Source: Olsenella sp.
GTDB taxonomy: Bacteria; Actinomycetota; Coriobacteriia; Coriobacteriales; Atopobiaceae
DNA: 64,000 bases
Direction: 5' to 3'
Assembly: GCA_022648325.1 (NCBI GenBank)
Contig: JALCMG010000002.1
Location: forward strand, 124,001 to 188,000
The notes under the pieces are model-generated. The model was not told the origin of the DNA. It did no database searches and worked only from the letters and a program-made list of their open reading frames with translations. The position numbers and the translations under genes are program-made. Below, one piece after another: positions 54,118 through 64,000 of this stretch. Every line of letters begins with the position of its first letter. Positions within the stretch are counted from its first letter, which is position 1.

Positions 54118-55839
54118 TTACTCCCCCTCGCTCTTGGCGTTGATCTTTGCGCTGGTGCCGAAATGCTTGATGAAGAGGTTCATGAGCAGGACGGCCGCAT
54201 AGGTGATGATGATGAGGATCGTCGCGAATGCGCAGGCGATGCCGTAGGCGCCCTTCTCGGCGTACTCGTTGATCTGGACGGTGATCATGAGGGTCTGCGG
54301 CGTGACGAGCAGGATGACGGCGGAGATAGCCGTGATGGAGCGCACGAACGCAGTCACGAGACCGGAGAGGAACGAGTCCTTGATGAGCGGCAGCGTGACG
54401 GTCATGAAGACCTGGAAGCTGTTGGCGCCCATGTCGTACGCGGACTCCTCGATGGACTTGTCGATCTGGCGCAACGCCGAGATGCCGGAACGGGTTCCGG
54501 TGGGGAGCGACCTCACGATGAACACGATGACGAGAATGGCAGCGGTTCCGTAGAGACCCTGCATGAAGCCCGTATGGAAGACGCCACTGGAGAAGCCGCG
54601 GATGAAGCCGACACCGAGGACGGTACCGGGAACCGCCATGGCGAGCATGGAGACAAACTCAATGAAGCCGCGGCCGGGGAAGCGCCTCTTCACGACGAGG
54701 TAGGCAATGACCATTGAGAGGAGAGCCGTGAGCGGCGCCGCGAGGAGCGACAGGCCAAACGAGTCGGCGAAGGCCTCGAAGCCGTGGTGAAGCGTGAAGA
54801 CCTGGATGAACCACTTGGGCGTGAGCGAGTAGTCATAGCCCCACGTCTTGAACAGGGCGCCAAACGGGACGCAGATGTAGAGCGCCACGACAAAGATGGC
54901 GACCGCGCCGCAGAGCACGGAGAGCGGGATGCGCACAGAGTTGTCGGTGATGAGCATGCGACCACGCGCGGCCTTGCCCGTGAGGGTGGCCGTGCTCTTG
55001 CGCTCGAGCATGTACTTCTGGACGATGAACATGACGAGCGTGATGCCGAGAAGCACGCACGACATGGCAGATGCGCCCTGCTTGTCGTAGGCACCCGTGA
55101 TCTGCAGGTAGATGGACGTGGCAAGCGTGTCGTAGGAGCCACCGATGATCATGGGGTTCGCGAAATCGGCGATGGACTCCATGAAGGAGACGAGAAACGC
55201 GTTGCCCATGCCCGGCAGGATGAGCGGCAGGGTGACGCTGGTGAAGACCTTCCAGCGGGAGGCACCCATGTCGCGGGCGGCCTCCTCGAGCGAGGGGTCG
55301 ATGTTTCTCAGGAGTCCCCTGAACATCATGTAGCACACCGGGAAGAACGTGAGCGTCTGGACGAGGGCAATGCCCCAGAACCCGTAGACGTTGTTGTCGT
55401 AGATCCCCAGGAGCGAGCGGGTGATGAGCCCGGCCTTGCCAAAGAGCAAGATCACGGAGAGCGAAAGCACGAACGGAGGAGAGACCACCGGGAGCATGGA
55501 GACGAGCTTGAAGAGCCCGCTCATGAGGCGCGACTTGAGGTTGACGTAAACCTCAACATAGGCAAAGAGCAGGCCGATGAGTGTCGCCACGATGCCCACG
55601 AAAAGCCCCAAGACGAGGGTGTTGCTGATGGCCGTCTCGAAGGACGGCATCGCCAGCACGCGCTGGAACACCGAAAGCGTGGGTCCCGACTCCCCCACCA
55701 CGGAATCCACGAGCAGGATTGCCAGCGGATACAGGATGAACAGAGTCAAGAACACGATCAGGACGATGATCGTGGTGACAAGTATTGGGTCGGCAAGCAG
55801 CTTCTTCTGGTCCAGCCGAGCACTCTGGCCTCGTGCCAT
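54118..55839 (-). CDS. ABC transporter permease, FbpB-like (two fused permease domains)
   Basis: This 573-residue membrane protein has two binding-protein-dependent permease units (about 60-280 and 360-560), each with an EAA loop: LEEAARDMGASRWKVFTSVTLPL and IEESAYDMGANSFQVFMTVTLPL. About 12 helices result. The layout is that of ferric-iron importers such as FbpB/SfuB. It works with the ATPase downstream and the binding protein upstream. Confidence 0.92.
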   Translation of the reverse strand: MARGQSARLDQKKLLADPILVTTIIVLIVFLTLFILYPLAILLVDSVVGESGPTLSVFQRVLAMPSFETAISNTLVLGLFVGIVATLIGLLFAYVEVYVNLKSRLMSGLFKLVSMLPVVSPPFVLSLSVILLFGKAGLITRSLLGIYDNNVYGFWGIALVQTLTFFPVCYMMFRGLLRNIDPSLEEAARDMGASRWKVFTSVTLPLILPGMGNAFLVSFMESIADFANPMIIGGSYDTLATSIYLQITGAYDKQGASAMSCVLLGITLVMFIVQKYMLERKSTATLTGKAARGRMLITDNSVRIPLSVLCGAVAIFVVALYICVPFGALFKTWGYDYSLTPKWFIQVFTLHHGFEAFADSFGLSLLAAPLTALLSMVIAYLVVKRRFPGRGFIEFVSMLAMAVPGTVLGVGFIRGFSSGVFHTGFMQGLYGTAAILVIVFIVRSLPTGTRSGISALRQIDKSIEESAYDMGANSFQVFMTVTLPLIKDSFLSGLVTAFVRSITAISAVILLVTPQTLMITVQINEYAEKGAYGIACAFATILIIITYAAVLLMNLFIKHFGTSAKINAKSEGE

Positions 55840-55908
55840 GGCATCTCTCCTCTCGCTTGACGCACGTCGCCCCGAGGCACACTGCGTCTCGGGGCGGATG
55901 GCACGCTG

Positions 55909-57063
55909 CTACTCGGTCTGGAAGCGGTCGTCGCCGCCACCGAGGGCGCTCATGATGTCGGAGACGTACTGCTCGGTGTTCTCCTTGGCGTCCTCGAAGT
56001 TGTAGTCCATGACGTTGTTGGGATCGAGGCCGTACTCCTCGGCGACAGCAGGCTGCTTGGCGTCGTCGATGACCAAGAACTGATAGGCGCCAACCTCCTG
56101 AGCACGCTCGACGCACTGCGGCGAGAGAGCGTACTCAATCCAGAGCTTGGCGGCGTTCTCGTGCTTGCATCCCTTGAAGATGGCCGTTGCGCCGACCTCG
56201 TAGGAGGTACCGGAGGACGGAATCACAAGGCCGATGTTGTCATAGCCGTTGTCGACAATCTGGTAGATGGCGTCGTGCAGGAAGCCGATGCCGATGGTGC
56301 ACTCGCCGGTGCCCACGTTCTTGGACGGGCCGGAGCCACTCTTTGTGTAGACCTGCACGTTCTTGTCGAGGTTGACAAGGTACTTGATGCCGTCGTCGTG
56401 TCCGTACTTCTGGATGGCCGTGTTGAGGATGAGCTTTGCCGTACCGGCCGTGTTGTAGTTGGACATCCAGATGAGGTCCTTGTACTTCTCGTCGAGAAGG
56501 TCGGGCCAGTCCTGCGGGGCGTCGAGGCCCTTGCGGTCGAGCTCGTCCTTGTTGTAGAAGAAGCCGAGGATGCCCTTGTAGATGCCGTACCAGTTGCCGT
56601 CGGCGTCACGGAACTTGTCGGAGATGAGGTGGGAGGCGTTCTTGGCCTCGTAGGGCTCGAGGATGCCCTTGGTCACGGCAACGTTGTAAGGATCGGTGGT
56701 GCCACCGAACCAGACGTCCGCAGAGGGGTTGCCGTTCTCCTCCTCGACCTTGGACTCTACCTCGCCCGTGGAGAGACGCTGGTAGGAGGTCTGGATGCCA
56801 AAGAGGTTCTGGAAGTGCTGGGCGCAGGCGGCCACGTGCTGCTCCTCGCAGGAGCCGTAGACCACGAGCTCGCCATCCTTCTTGGCGGCCTCGATTACGT
56901 CATCGCTCGCGATGCGGGAGAGGTCGTCGGAGCCGGAGCTTGAGCTGGTGTCAGTTCCGCTCGAGCTCGAGCTTGAGGAGCTTCCACCACATGCCGAGAG
57001 GCCGAGGCCAGCTGCGGCAATTGCGCTTGTGCCGAGAAACGCCCTACGCGAAACGTTCTTCAT
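55909..57063 (-). CDS. ABC transporter substrate-binding lipoprotein, FbpA-like
   Basis: This 384-residue lipoprotein has a signal with SRRAFLGTSAIAAAGLGLSACG (lipobox LSAC, cleavage before Cys26 or so), then a Ser-rich linker. The main part (ELVVYGSCEEQHVAA, SADVWFGGTTDPYNVAVTKG, YGIYKGILGFFYNKDEL) matches FbpA/AfuA-like ferric-ion binding proteins. Iron(III) is the likeliest ligand, but phosphonate- or sugar-phosphate-binding relatives exist. ATG 57061-57063 fits the signal best. First gene of the operon. Confidence 0.9.
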   Translation of the reverse strand: MKNVSRRAFLGTSAIAAAGLGLSACGGSSSSSSSSGTDTSSSSGSDDLSRIASDDVIEAAKKDGELVVYGSCEEQHVAACAQHFQNLFGIQTSYQRLSTGEVESKVEEENGNPSADVWFGGTTDPYNVAVTKGILEPYEAKNASHLISDKFRDADGNWYGIYKGILGFFYNKDELDRKGLDAPQDWPDLLDEKYKDLIWMSNYNTAGTAKLILNTAIQKYGHDDGIKYLVNLDKNVQVYTKSGSGPSKNVGTGECTIGIGFLHDAIYQIVDNGYDNIGLVIPSSGTSYEVGATAIFKGCKHENAAKLWIEYALSPQCVERAQEVGAYQFLVIDDAKQPAVAEEYGLDPNNVMDYNFEDAKENTEQYVSDIMSALGGGDDRFQTE

Positions 57064-57426
57064 GGAACACCCCAATCCAACGGACCCTCCCAAGGCCCGT
57101 TACTTCACGCCGCGGACAGGCCGCAGCTCTCCCTTTTCCGGGCAAGATAGCCCAGTTCCTTTATGAATCTTTACACTAACCAGACGCTTGCATTGCAATC
57201 AATCGACTAGCGGGTATGTGCAATACCTCTGAGCGGCACTTATATGGAAAGGAACGGCGAGCGTCCTCCGAACGGCTCATCAGTTTTTCTGCACGAGGCT
57301 GGCGCGCCGCGGCCCTGCGGTGGCCTCGCGCCGTGGCTTCTCGCCATTGAGGGAAAATCCGATTGTTTAGAAGTGGCTACCGCTCGGAAAATGCAGGACG
57401 GCACCGGGGGAGAAGCCCCCAGCGCA
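57064..57426. other. Non-coding interval upstream of the iron-type operon
   Basis: This 363-base interval probably holds the operon promoter on the minus strand. An 11-base near-palindrome TTGCATTGCAA lies at 57188-57198. A GGGGG/CCCCC hairpin at 57406-57420 could terminate the mntP-like gene's neighbours. No gene is supported. Confidence 0.45.
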
Positions 57427-57885
57427 CTACCCCAGCAGCGCCTTGAGGCCGATGCCGATAAGCACGCAACCGCCAAGGATCTCGGCGCGGTCGCCAAGCA
57501 GCGTGCCGAGCTTGCGGCCAAGCACCAGCGCGACTACGCAGCAGATGACGGTGGTCACACCGATGGTGCACGCGGAAAAGGCAAGGCCTACCGCCTGGGC
57601 ACGGAGGGACACGCCAACGGCAAAGGCGTCGATGGCGGTGCCGCCAATGATCCCCAGGATAACGAGGGTCACGATACCCGCATGGCTCTCGATGAGCTCG
57701 GCGGCAATCCCGCCCAGGTAGTAGCCCGCCACGGGCATGAGGGCCTGGAATGCCCCAAAGAAGGTGGGCATGAGCGCAAGCCTTGAAGCGCGCTCATCTC
57801 TGTATGCAAACGTGTTGGAGATGGTGACCGAGAGGGCGTCCGCCGAGAGGGCAAGGCCGAGCAGGACAATCTCTAGCAGACTCAA
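57427..57885 (-). CDS. mntP: MntP-like (DUF204) manganese efflux protein, short
   Basis: This 152-residue membrane protein belongs to the MntP/YtaF group that exports Mn(II). LALSADALSVTISNTF and AIDAFAVGVSL are the two repeated motifs with the Asp residues. Relatives have about 185-190 residues; here the section between the third and fourth helices is short, so VILGIIGG runs directly into TAIDAFAVG. About 35 residues may be deleted. The start is TTG 57883-57885 with AAGGAG upstream; a longer frame from 57996 has no family similarity. Confidence 0.8.
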   Translation of the reverse strand: MSLLEIVLLGLALSADALSVTISNTFAYRDERASRLALMPTFFGAFQALMPVAGYYLGGIAAELIESHAGIVTLVILGIIGGTAIDAFAVGVSLRAQAVGLAFSACTIGVTTVICCVVALVLGRKLGTLLGDRAEILGGCVLIGIGLKALLG

Positions 57886-58079
57886 TACAGCTCCTTGGCA
57901 GCGGGAGGTTTGGTTCACAACGGCAATTAAAGAGCCAATGGTAGCCAAGCAAGCCCATGGTAAGGTGATGCTTGTCTCGCTCCCCAAAACGAACAAGTTA
58001 GATTATCCTAAAGACTTGATTTCGTCTGTAGTGGGTCGACAAGCGCTACCCACGCACAACACACCCGAGGAGTGCGCGC

Positions 58080-59000
58080 ATGCCCTCTCTGATAACGCAT
58101 CACATCTTTGGCGAGGACGCCGCACAGCGCCTTCCCGAAGGTCTTATCAACGGCGAGGAGGAACTTCTCGCCTTTCTTCTGGCAAACGAGGGTCCAGATC
58201 CGTTCTTCGTGTGCTTTAGCACCATCCCGGCGCGCGTTGCGGCATGCCGTCACCTTGCGCGAGATATGCACGACGGCCATGTTACCAAGGCCTTTAAGGA
58301 CATCCGCTCCTCCGTGGGTCGCCTCCCCGTTGAGGACGAGGGCATTGGCAGGGCGTTTGCGCTGGGGCTTCTCGGCCACTATATGCTGGACCGCACAGCG
58401 CATCCCCTAATCTATTCGCAGCAGTATGCGCTGCTCGAGCAGCCAGAGCTCTCAGACGCATCGCATGAGATCCATGCCATCATCGAGAGTGACATCGACT
58501 CCTGGATTTTGTGGGAGAAGCGCCACGCCACGGTACTCGAGCACCACCCGGCATCGGACCTCATGCGCACCGCGCGCATAGACCGCGTTGGCGGGACGGT
58601 TTTCTCGCAGGTGGCCTTTGCCGTATTTGACCTCAACGTTGGCCCCGAGGAGTACGGCGCAGCCGTGAGCGACTACCAGTGGGTCTATCGCAGGATCGAA
58701 CCCGCAGGTTCGGCCAAGACGCGGCTCATAGGCACCGTCGAGCGCCTGGCGCGACCCCACTCGATGGCCGAGTCCTTCGCACACCGTGTGACCAAGTCCG
58801 ACGAGTGCGTCTCGGCAAACCTCGAACGGCGCAAGTGGACCAATCCCTTCACGGGCGAGAGGAGCCACGCGAGCTTTGCTGACCTCTTCGAGGAGGCGCT
58901 GGGAGCGTACCCGCAGATTGCGGAGGCGTTTGTCCGCGCGGACTGGGAGCGCTTCGACGCAGCGGTTGGTGGCCTCAACTACGACGGCCGGCCGATGTAG
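58080..59000 (+). CDS. Zinc-dependent phospholipase C family protein
   Basis: This 306-residue protein has the metal-binding pattern of the zinc-dependent phospholipase C/DUF2 type helical fold: SLITHHIFGEDA with His residues near the start, ALGLLGHYMLDRTAHPLIY, and HEIHAIIESDIDSWIL. It lacks a signal peptide, so it would act inside the cell. Substrate is unknown; hydrolysis of phospholipids is an annotation by family only. A single gene, preceded by GAGGAG. Confidence 0.85.
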   Translation: MPSLITHHIFGEDAAQRLPEGLINGEEELLAFLLANEGPDPFFVCFSTIPARVAACRHLARDMHDGHVTKAFKDIRSSVGRLPVEDEGIGRAFALGLLGHYMLDRTAHPLIYSQQYALLEQPELSDASHEIHAIIESDIDSWILWEKRHATVLEHHPASDLMRTARIDRVGGTVFSQVAFAVFDLNVGPEEYGAAVSDYQWVYRRIEPAGSAKTRLIGTVERLARPHSMAESFAHRVTKSDECVSANLERRKWTNPFTGERSHASFADLFEEALGAYPQIAEAFVRADWERFDAAVGGLNYDGRPM

Positions 59001-59047
59001 GTACCGCTGCTACTGTTCTTCTCGCCCCTCGCCCTCGCCGTCTCTCG

Positions 59048-59137
59048 CCCCCGTTCTTTAGCGGTATCTGAGAATTTTCTTGGCATTTCCGCAGGTAAAT
59101 CTCAGCGGTATTCTCAGAAACCGATAAGGAACGGGGG
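59048..59137. repeat. Imperfect palindrome with CATTTCCGCAGGT loop
   Basis: Arms 59048-59075 and 59110-59137 match at 25 of 28 positions. The loop word CATTTCCGCAGGT differs from that of the 38216 element by one base, though the arms are different. Confidence 0.75.
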
Positions 59138-59497
59138 GATCAGAGAGAGCCGGGAGACGGAGGCGGGGACTACAGCCAGACGAGGGTATCGGGGGGGCGT
59201 TGGCTCTTCCCCTTCATCGTCTGAACCGGAATTGGCACCAGCGGCGCCTCCCGTTGGCCCCGTCCACTCGGATGACTCTTCGAGCCATGTCCTCGTTGGC
59301 TCATCAAGGTCCGGCGTGTCCTTCTCGACGCCGTCCTCCATCCAGAGGAGCTTGTCGGGCTCGCTCTGTGCCTCCTGGTACCAGAGAAAACCATCCCTCC
59401 CGAAGGCATCGGCCCGCCGAGCCCCTCCCCTTTTGAGCGAGAGATGCCTCTCTCGCATCTCGGTCATCCTGAGCGGTGCGGACGAGGCGTGTGACAT
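59114..59497 (-). CDS. Possible hypothetical protein (acidic, weak support)
   Basis: This 127-codon frame (ATG at 59497) has good GC-rich third positions in its middle part and an acidic sequence, WMEDGVEKDTPDLDEP, but no recognised domain, no clear ribosome site, and its last part runs into the palindrome at 59048-59137. The 59001-59628 gap otherwise contains no gene. It may be a remnant of a longer gene or chance. Confidence 0.25.
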   Translation of the reverse strand: MSHASSAPLRMTEMRERHLSLKRGGARRADAFGRDGFLWYQEAQSEPDKLLWMEDGVEKDTPDLDEPTRTWLEESSEWTGPTGGAAGANSGSDDEGEEPTPPRYPRLAVVPASVSRLSLIPPFLIGF

Positions 59498-59628
59498 GGC
59501 CCTTCCTCCAATCGGGAACGAGACGAGCAGAAGCGGGCGACAAGTACGACAAGAACTGCGGGGTGACGAGGAACGCGCCCCCTAAAGCGCTCGGCCGGTC
59601 CCCGGGGGGGCCGACCGAGAGTCAGGCC

Positions 59629-61100
59629 CTAGAGCCCCAGCTCCGTAGCGACCTCACCTGCGCAGGCAAGGCCGTCGGAGATGGCGGCAACCACGAGGGA
59701 GGAGCCAGAGCGCGCATCGCCAGCGGCAAAGACCGGCGTCTTGCCCTCGCCCACGGTGCGGCGCGAACCGGCAGAGGCGAGCTTTGGCCTCACGCCACCT
59801 CGCACCTCCTTAGTCTGGACGCCGAGAGCCTCGTAGACAGAGGCCTCGGGGCCCGTGAAGCCCATGGCGAGAAGCACGAGCTGCGCGGGAATCTCGCGCT
59901 CGGAGCCCTCGATGGGCTCGGGCTTGCCGTGCGACCAGTCGAGGGGGACCACGCGGAGTCCGCGGATGCCGCCCTTGTCGTCCTGCAGCACCTCGAGGGT
60001 GTTGGTCGCCCAGGAGCGGGGGTCGGCACCCTGGACAAGCTCGGCCTCGACCTGGCCGTAATCGGTCTTCTTGGTGTTGGGCCACTCGGGCCACTGGTTG
60101 GAGGCGGCGCGCACCTCCGGCGGGGCCGGCAGGAACTCAAGCTGGTGGACGCTCTTTGCGTGCTGGCGCAGCGCGGTGGCCACGCAGTCGGTGCCGGTGT
60201 CGCCGCCGCCAATGACCACCACGTCCTTGCCCTCGGCGCTCACGGCCGGCGTGTCCGTATGGCCGTCGAGCAGGGCCTTGGTCTGCGCGGTGAGGTAATC
60301 AACGGCAAAGACCACGTTGGGGTTGTCGGTGCCGGGAACGCGCAGGCCGCGCGCCTGGGCGGCGCCGGCCGCAACGACAACGGCGTCGAAGTCCGCGAGC
60401 TCGGCCGCAACATCGGGTGAGGTCGCGTCGGTACCGCAGCGAATCTCGATGCCGCTCTTCTCCATGAGGTCGAGCCTGCGCTCGACGACCTCCTTGGGGA
60501 GCTTCATGTTGGGGATGCCATACATGAGAAGCCCGCCAGCACGGTCGTGACGCTCGAAGAGGGTCACGCGGGCGCCACGACGGGCGAGCTCCCACGAAGT
60601 CGCGAGGCCAGCAGGGCCGGAACCAACCACGGCGACGCGTGGGGCACCCTCCGCGGCAGGCGCGAGCGGCGCCGGACCGCCGGAAGCCCACTCGTGATCG
60701 GAGATGGCGCGCTCGTCGTCCTTGATGGTGGTCGGCTCGTCCGCCAGGCCGAGGTTGCACGCGGCCTCGCAGGGGCCGGGCACACGCGGCTCGTGAACTC
60801 GGGCAGCGGGTTTGTGAGTGCAAGGCGCTCGGCGGCGTCGGTCCACATGCCGCGCCACATGAGGTCGTTCCACTCGGGAATCAGGTTGTGCAGCGGGCAT
60901 CCCGAGCTGCGCGCCTTGCCAAACGAGAAGCCCGTCTGGCAGAAGGCGACGCCGCAGTACATGCAGCGGCTCGCCTGGGAGCGCTGGTCCTTCTCGTCCA
61001 GCGGAACCGCGAACTCCCCGAAGCCCTTGAGCGTCTCGGCTGCGGGTCTCTCGCCGTGGGCGACCCTTCCGAGGTCGATGTATGCTCCGACCTTGCCCAT
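59629..61100 (-). pseudogene. gltD: Glutamate synthase small subunit, frameshifted
   Basis: The start frame (ATG 61098-61100) gives [20 protein letters not shown], the two cysteine clusters ([10 protein letters not shown] and [11 protein letters not shown]) and [16 protein letters not shown]. Another frame continues with [57 protein letters not shown] and the end of the enzyme. One extra C (minus strand) in the run at 60772-60775 restores a single 490-residue protein, the size of GltD. GltD gives electrons from NADPH through FAD and Fe-S clusters to GltB. The change lies in a C-run, so sequencing error is possible. Confidence 0.88.
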
Positions 61101-61104
61101 GGCC

Positions 61105-64000
61105 TTACCTCCCGTTCCTCATGGTCTCGAAGGCGATCTCGACCGCCTCGTCGTGCGTCTTGCCCGCAGCCTCGGCGGCCTCGGTGAGCTCGAGTGCGAC
61201 CTCGTACTCGTGCGGGATGACCTTCACGAACCTGTCCTTGATGTCGTCGAACATGTAGAGCATCTTGATGCCGCGCGGGCTCTTCGTCCTGCTCGCGTGC
61301 TCCTCGATGAGGGCGCGGATGGTCTGGAAGTCGCGCTCGGTGGGGCGCTTGAGCTCCACCATGTCGGTGTTGCAGCGGCTGGGCAGCGTGCCGTACTCGT
61401 CGTAGACGAAGGCCACGCCGCCGCTCATGCCCGCGGCGAAGTTGATGCCGACCTCGCCCAAGATGAGCGCCATGCCGCCCGTCATGTACTCGCAGCCGTG
61501 GTTGCCCACGCCCTCGCACACGATGGTTGCGCCGGAGTTGCGCACGCCAAAGCGCTGGCCGGCCAGGCCGTTGATGAAGCCCTTGCCACTTGTGGCGCCG
61601 TAGAAGGCAACGTTTCCGATGGAGACGTTCTCGTCGAACTTGTAGGTCGCGGTGGGCGCGGGGGCAACGGTGAGGATGCCGCCGGAGAGGCCCTTGCCAA
61701 AGTAGTCGTTGGCGTCGCCAATGACGTTGATGGTGATGCCGGCGGGCAGGAAGGCGCCAAAGCTCTGGCCGCCGGAGCCCGCGCAGTCGATGGTGATGGA
61801 GCCCTCGGGGAGCCCCTCCGGGTGCGCGCGGGTGACCTCGGAGCCAAGCATGGTGCCCACGCAGCGGTTGACGTTCGCGATGTCGGCGTGGAAGTGGACC
61901 GGGGTGAGCGTGCGGCGCGCGGTCTCGGTATAGGGCACGAAGAGCGTTGCGTCGAGGGTGCTGGGAAGCTCGTCGACCGGCCCCATCTCGGGCAGGTAGT
62001 GACGTGCCGCAGCGCCGGGGACGCTCTTGCCAAACTCGTTGGTCACGCTCGCGAGCACGGGCGAGAGGTCGATGGAGTTTGCCTTCCAGTTGCCAGGGAC
62101 CTCGATCTGACGCAGGCACTCGGGATGGCCCACCATGTCCTGCACCGTGCGGAAGCCCAGTTCGGCCATGATGTGGCGGAGCTCGTCGGCCACAAAGTAC
62201 ATGAAGTTGACCACGTGCTCGGGCTTGCCGCGGAAGCGGTTGCGAAGCTCGCAGTTCTGTGTGGCTATGCCCATGGGACAGGTGTCCGTCTGGCAGTCGC
62301 GCTGCATGAGGCAGCCGAGCGAGAGCAGCGCGGCCGTGCCAAAGTCAAAGACCTCGGCGCCGAGAAGCGCCGCCACAGCAACGTCGCGGCCGTCCATGAG
62401 CTTGCCGTCGGCCTCGAGTCCCACGCGCGAGCGCAGGCCGTTCTTGAGCAGGGTCTGCTGTGCCTCGGCAAGGCCGAGCTCCAGCGGCAGGCCGGTGTGG
62501 TAGATGGAGTCACGCGGTGCGGCGCCGGTGCCGCCGTTGGCGCTCGAGATCAAGATCTTGTTCGCGCCGCCCTTGGCAACGCCCGTGGCGATGGTGCCCA
62601 CGCCCGCCTCGGAGACGAGCTTCACCGAGACCATGGCCTTGGGATTGGCGTTCTTGAGGTCGAAGATCAGCTCGGCCAGGTCCTCGATGGAGTAGATGTC
62701 GTGGTGCGGCGGTGGCGAGACGAGACCCACGCCAGGCGTGGAGTTGCGCACCTTGGCGATCCACGGCCAGACCTTGGTGCCGGGCAGGTGACCGCCCTCG
62801 CCGGGCTTGGCGCCCTGGGCCATCTTGATCTGAATCTCCTCGCCGGAGACGAGGTAGCGGCTGGTGACGCCAAAGCGTGCGGAGGCAACCTGCTTGACCT
62901 TGGAGTTAGCGGAGTCGCCATTGGCGAGCGTGGTCTCGCGGTCGGGGTTCTCGCCGCCCTCGCCCGTGTTGGACTTGGCGCCAATGCGGTTCATGGCAAT
63001 GGCAAGCGCGCGGTGCGCCTCGTCGGAGATGGCGCCAAAGCTCATGGCGCTGGTCTCGAAGCGCTTCACGATGGAATCGGCGCTCTCCACCTCGTCCAGG
63101 GGCACGGGGCCGGACGGCAGCGGCACGAACTCGAGGAGGTCACGCAGCATGATGGCGCGGCCCTTGGGGTGCAGGGCCTTGGAGTACTCCGCGAAGAGCT
63201 CTGCGTTGTTCTCGCGCACGGCACGATGCAGCAGGTAGATGACCTGCGGGGTGATGATGTGCTCCTCGCCGCCAAGCGGGCGCCACTTGGTGATGCCCGA
63301 GCTAGCCAGCTGCGTGGGCGCAGGCGTCTTGAGCAGCGCCAGCGCCTCGTCGTAGCGCTCGTTGCACTCGCGCTCGACGCCTTTCTCGTCGAGGCCGCCC
63401 ACGCGCGAAACGGTGCCGGTGAAGCAGCGGTCAACAAAGCCCTGGTCAAAGCCAACGGTCTCGAAGATCTGCGCCGAGTGGTAGCCCTGCATCGTGGAGA
63501 TGCCCATCTTGGACATGATGGATGTGATGCCGGCGTTGACCGCCCGGTCGTAGTTGGCGATGCCCTCCTCTGCGCTCACGCCCAGGGAGCCGCGCTCCGC
63601 CAGGGCACGGATGCACTCGTGCGCCATGTAGGGGTAGATGCCCGAGGCGGAGTAGCCAACGAGCGTGGCGTAGTCGTGCGGGGTGATGGCGTCACCGCAC
63701 TCCACCACGAGGTCCGCCTTCATGCGGATGCCAGTACGGATCATGTGGTTGTGGACGGCCGAGACCGAGAGGAGTGACGGGATGGGCACCTGGCCCTCGC
63801 CTGCGCGGTCAGAGATGACCAGCACGTTGACACCACCATGCACGGCCTTCTCGACGCCCTTGCACAGGGACTCGAGCGCCGCCTTGAGCGCTCCCTCCCC
63901 CGCCTCGCGCGGGTACGTAGCCGAGAAGCACGCAGCATGGAACCCCTGGCGGTCCAGCGTGGCGATTCGCTCGAACTCGTCCTTGTTGAGGATGGGGTCG
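61105..64000 (-). CDS. gltB: Glutamate synthase large subunit, 5' end cut by window edge
   Basis: At least 965 residues are present; the frame is open to base 64000. It has the central and FMN-binding domains ([37 protein letters not shown] [12 protein letters not shown]), the 3Fe-4S cluster ([21 protein letters not shown]) and the GXGXG beta-helix domain ([26 protein letters not shown]). It makes two glutamates from glutamine and 2-oxoglutarate. The glutaminase domain should be beyond the right edge. gltD begins four bases after its stop. Confidence 0.96.
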   Translation of the reverse strand, partial: DPILNKDEFERIATLDRQGFHAACFSATYPREAGEGALKAALESLCKGVEKAVHGGVNVLVISDRAGEGQVPIPSLLSVSAVHNHMIRTGIRMKADLVVECGDAITPHDYATLVGYSASGIYPYMAHECIRALAERGSLGVSAEEGIANYDRAVNAGITSIMSKMGISTMQGYHSAQIFETVGFDQGFVDRCFTGTVSRVGGLDEKGVERECNERYDEALALLKTPAPTQLASSGITKWRPLGGEEHIITPQVIYLLHRAVRENNAELFAEYSKALHPKGRAIMLRDLLEFVPLPSGPVPLDEVESADSIVKRFETSAMSFGAISDEAHRALAIAMNRIGAKSNTGEGGENPDRETTLANGDSANSKVKQVASARFGVTSRYLVSGEEIQIKMAQGAKPGEGGHLPGTKVWPWIAKVRNSTPGVGLVSPPPHHDIYSIEDLAELIFDLKNANPKAMVSVKLVSEAGVGTIATGVAKGGANKILISSANGGTGAAPRDSIYHTGLPLELGLAEAQQTLLKNGLRSRVGLEADGKLMDGRDVAVAALLGAEVFDFGTAALLSLGCLMQRDCQTDTCPMGIATQNCELRNRFRGKPEHVVNFMYFVADELRHIMAELGFRTVQDMVGHPECLRQIEVPGNWKANSIDLSPVLASVTNEFGKSVPGAAARHYLPEMGPVDELPSTLDATLFVPYTETARRTLTPVHFHADIANVNRCVGTMLGSEVTRAHPEGLPEGSITIDCAGSGGQSFGAFLPAGITINVIGDANDYFGKGLSGGILTVAPAPTATYKFDENVSIGNVAFYGATSGKGFINGLAGQRFGVRNSGATIVCEGVGNHGCEYMTGGMALILGEVGINFAAGMSGGVAFVYDEYGTLPSRCNTDMVELKRPTERDFQTIRALIEEHASRTKSPRGIKMLYMFDDIKDRFVKVIPHEYEVALELTEAAEAAGKTHDEAVEIAFETMRNGR

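Noticed and set aside
59304..59552. Small minus-strand frames near 59.4 kb
   Set aside because: They contain a fragment resembling the common GTCATCCTGAGCG intergenic repeat and have no coding signs.
60547..63777. A 1076-codon open frame on the plus strand
   Set aside because: It is the antisense shadow of gltB and gltD in GC-rich DNA; its translation has no protein-like motif.

Overview
The window is a high-GC, gene-dense bacterial segment. I read it as a fermentative actinobacterium of the class Coriobacteriia, most like Olsenella or another Atopobiaceae member. The reasons are the polA / rpsA / coaE / uvrB gene block of actinobacteria, a type III glutamine synthetase, mannose-family and orphan PTS subunits, many GTG and TTG starts, and ABC transporters fused to very large FtsX-type permeases. 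The genus is inference. No rRNA, tRNA, CRISPR array, transposase or prophage gene was seen.

Layout. 1-16150 is almost all minus strand: a partial three-domain glycosyltransferase, a MacB-like ABC pair, a DJ-1 / Y-family polymerase / YolD-like operon, an orphan PTS IIA, glycerate kinase, and a 1109-residue ATPase-permease fusion. A frameshifted AbiEi/DUF559-like gene sits between glycerate kinase and the fusion, bracketed by two related long hairpins. 16365-20172 is a plus-strand island (Mrp-type ATPase and two FAD proteins). 20199-35285 is minus: GtrA, orphan PTS IIB, a decayed AbrB-PIN toxin-antitoxin pair, uvrB behind an SOS box, lytic transglycosylase, coaE, a glutamate-type ABC operon followed by an exact 61-bp tandem repeat array, Dps, rpsA, a mannose-family PTS (IIB-IIC-IID) and its ROK-like regulator. 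35583-37697 (plus) holds a HAD hydrolase and a UPF0597 protein. 37721-49219 is mostly minus: HMA protein, rnhA, polA, a split altronate-dehydratase-like enzyme, a beheaded HAD gene, 6-phosphogluconate dehydrogenase, a plus-strand RpiR regulator, a GldA-like dehydrogenase and KDPG aldolase. 49852-51942 (plus) is glutamine synthetase III. 52357-57885 (minus) holds an HdeD-like protein, a ferric-iron-type ABC operon and a short MntP-like protein. A plus-strand zinc-phospholipase-C-like protein follows. The window ends in glutamate synthase: gltD is frameshifted and gltB runs off the right edge.

How it fits together. Nitrogen assimilation is represented by GS-III, GltBD and the glutamate-type importer. 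Sugar-acid catabolism is represented by the UxaA halves, Gnd, the GldA-like enzyme and KDPG aldolase, with RpiR as likely regulator. DNA repair is represented by uvrB (LexA box), the Y-family polymerase, polA and rnhA.

The most unusual signals are non-coding. A 29-bp near-perfect palindrome occurs four times, always beside gene 3' ends, and supplies stop codons to three genes, including both genes of one convergent pair. A pair of hairpins with a conserved loop flanks the AbiEi-like gene. A three-and-a-part-unit 61-bp hairpin array has sequence changes that fit an RNA structure on the transcribed strand. Two further palindromes share a conserved central loop. Several genes show fresh decay: AbiEi-like, PIN, HAD, gltD and perhaps mntP.
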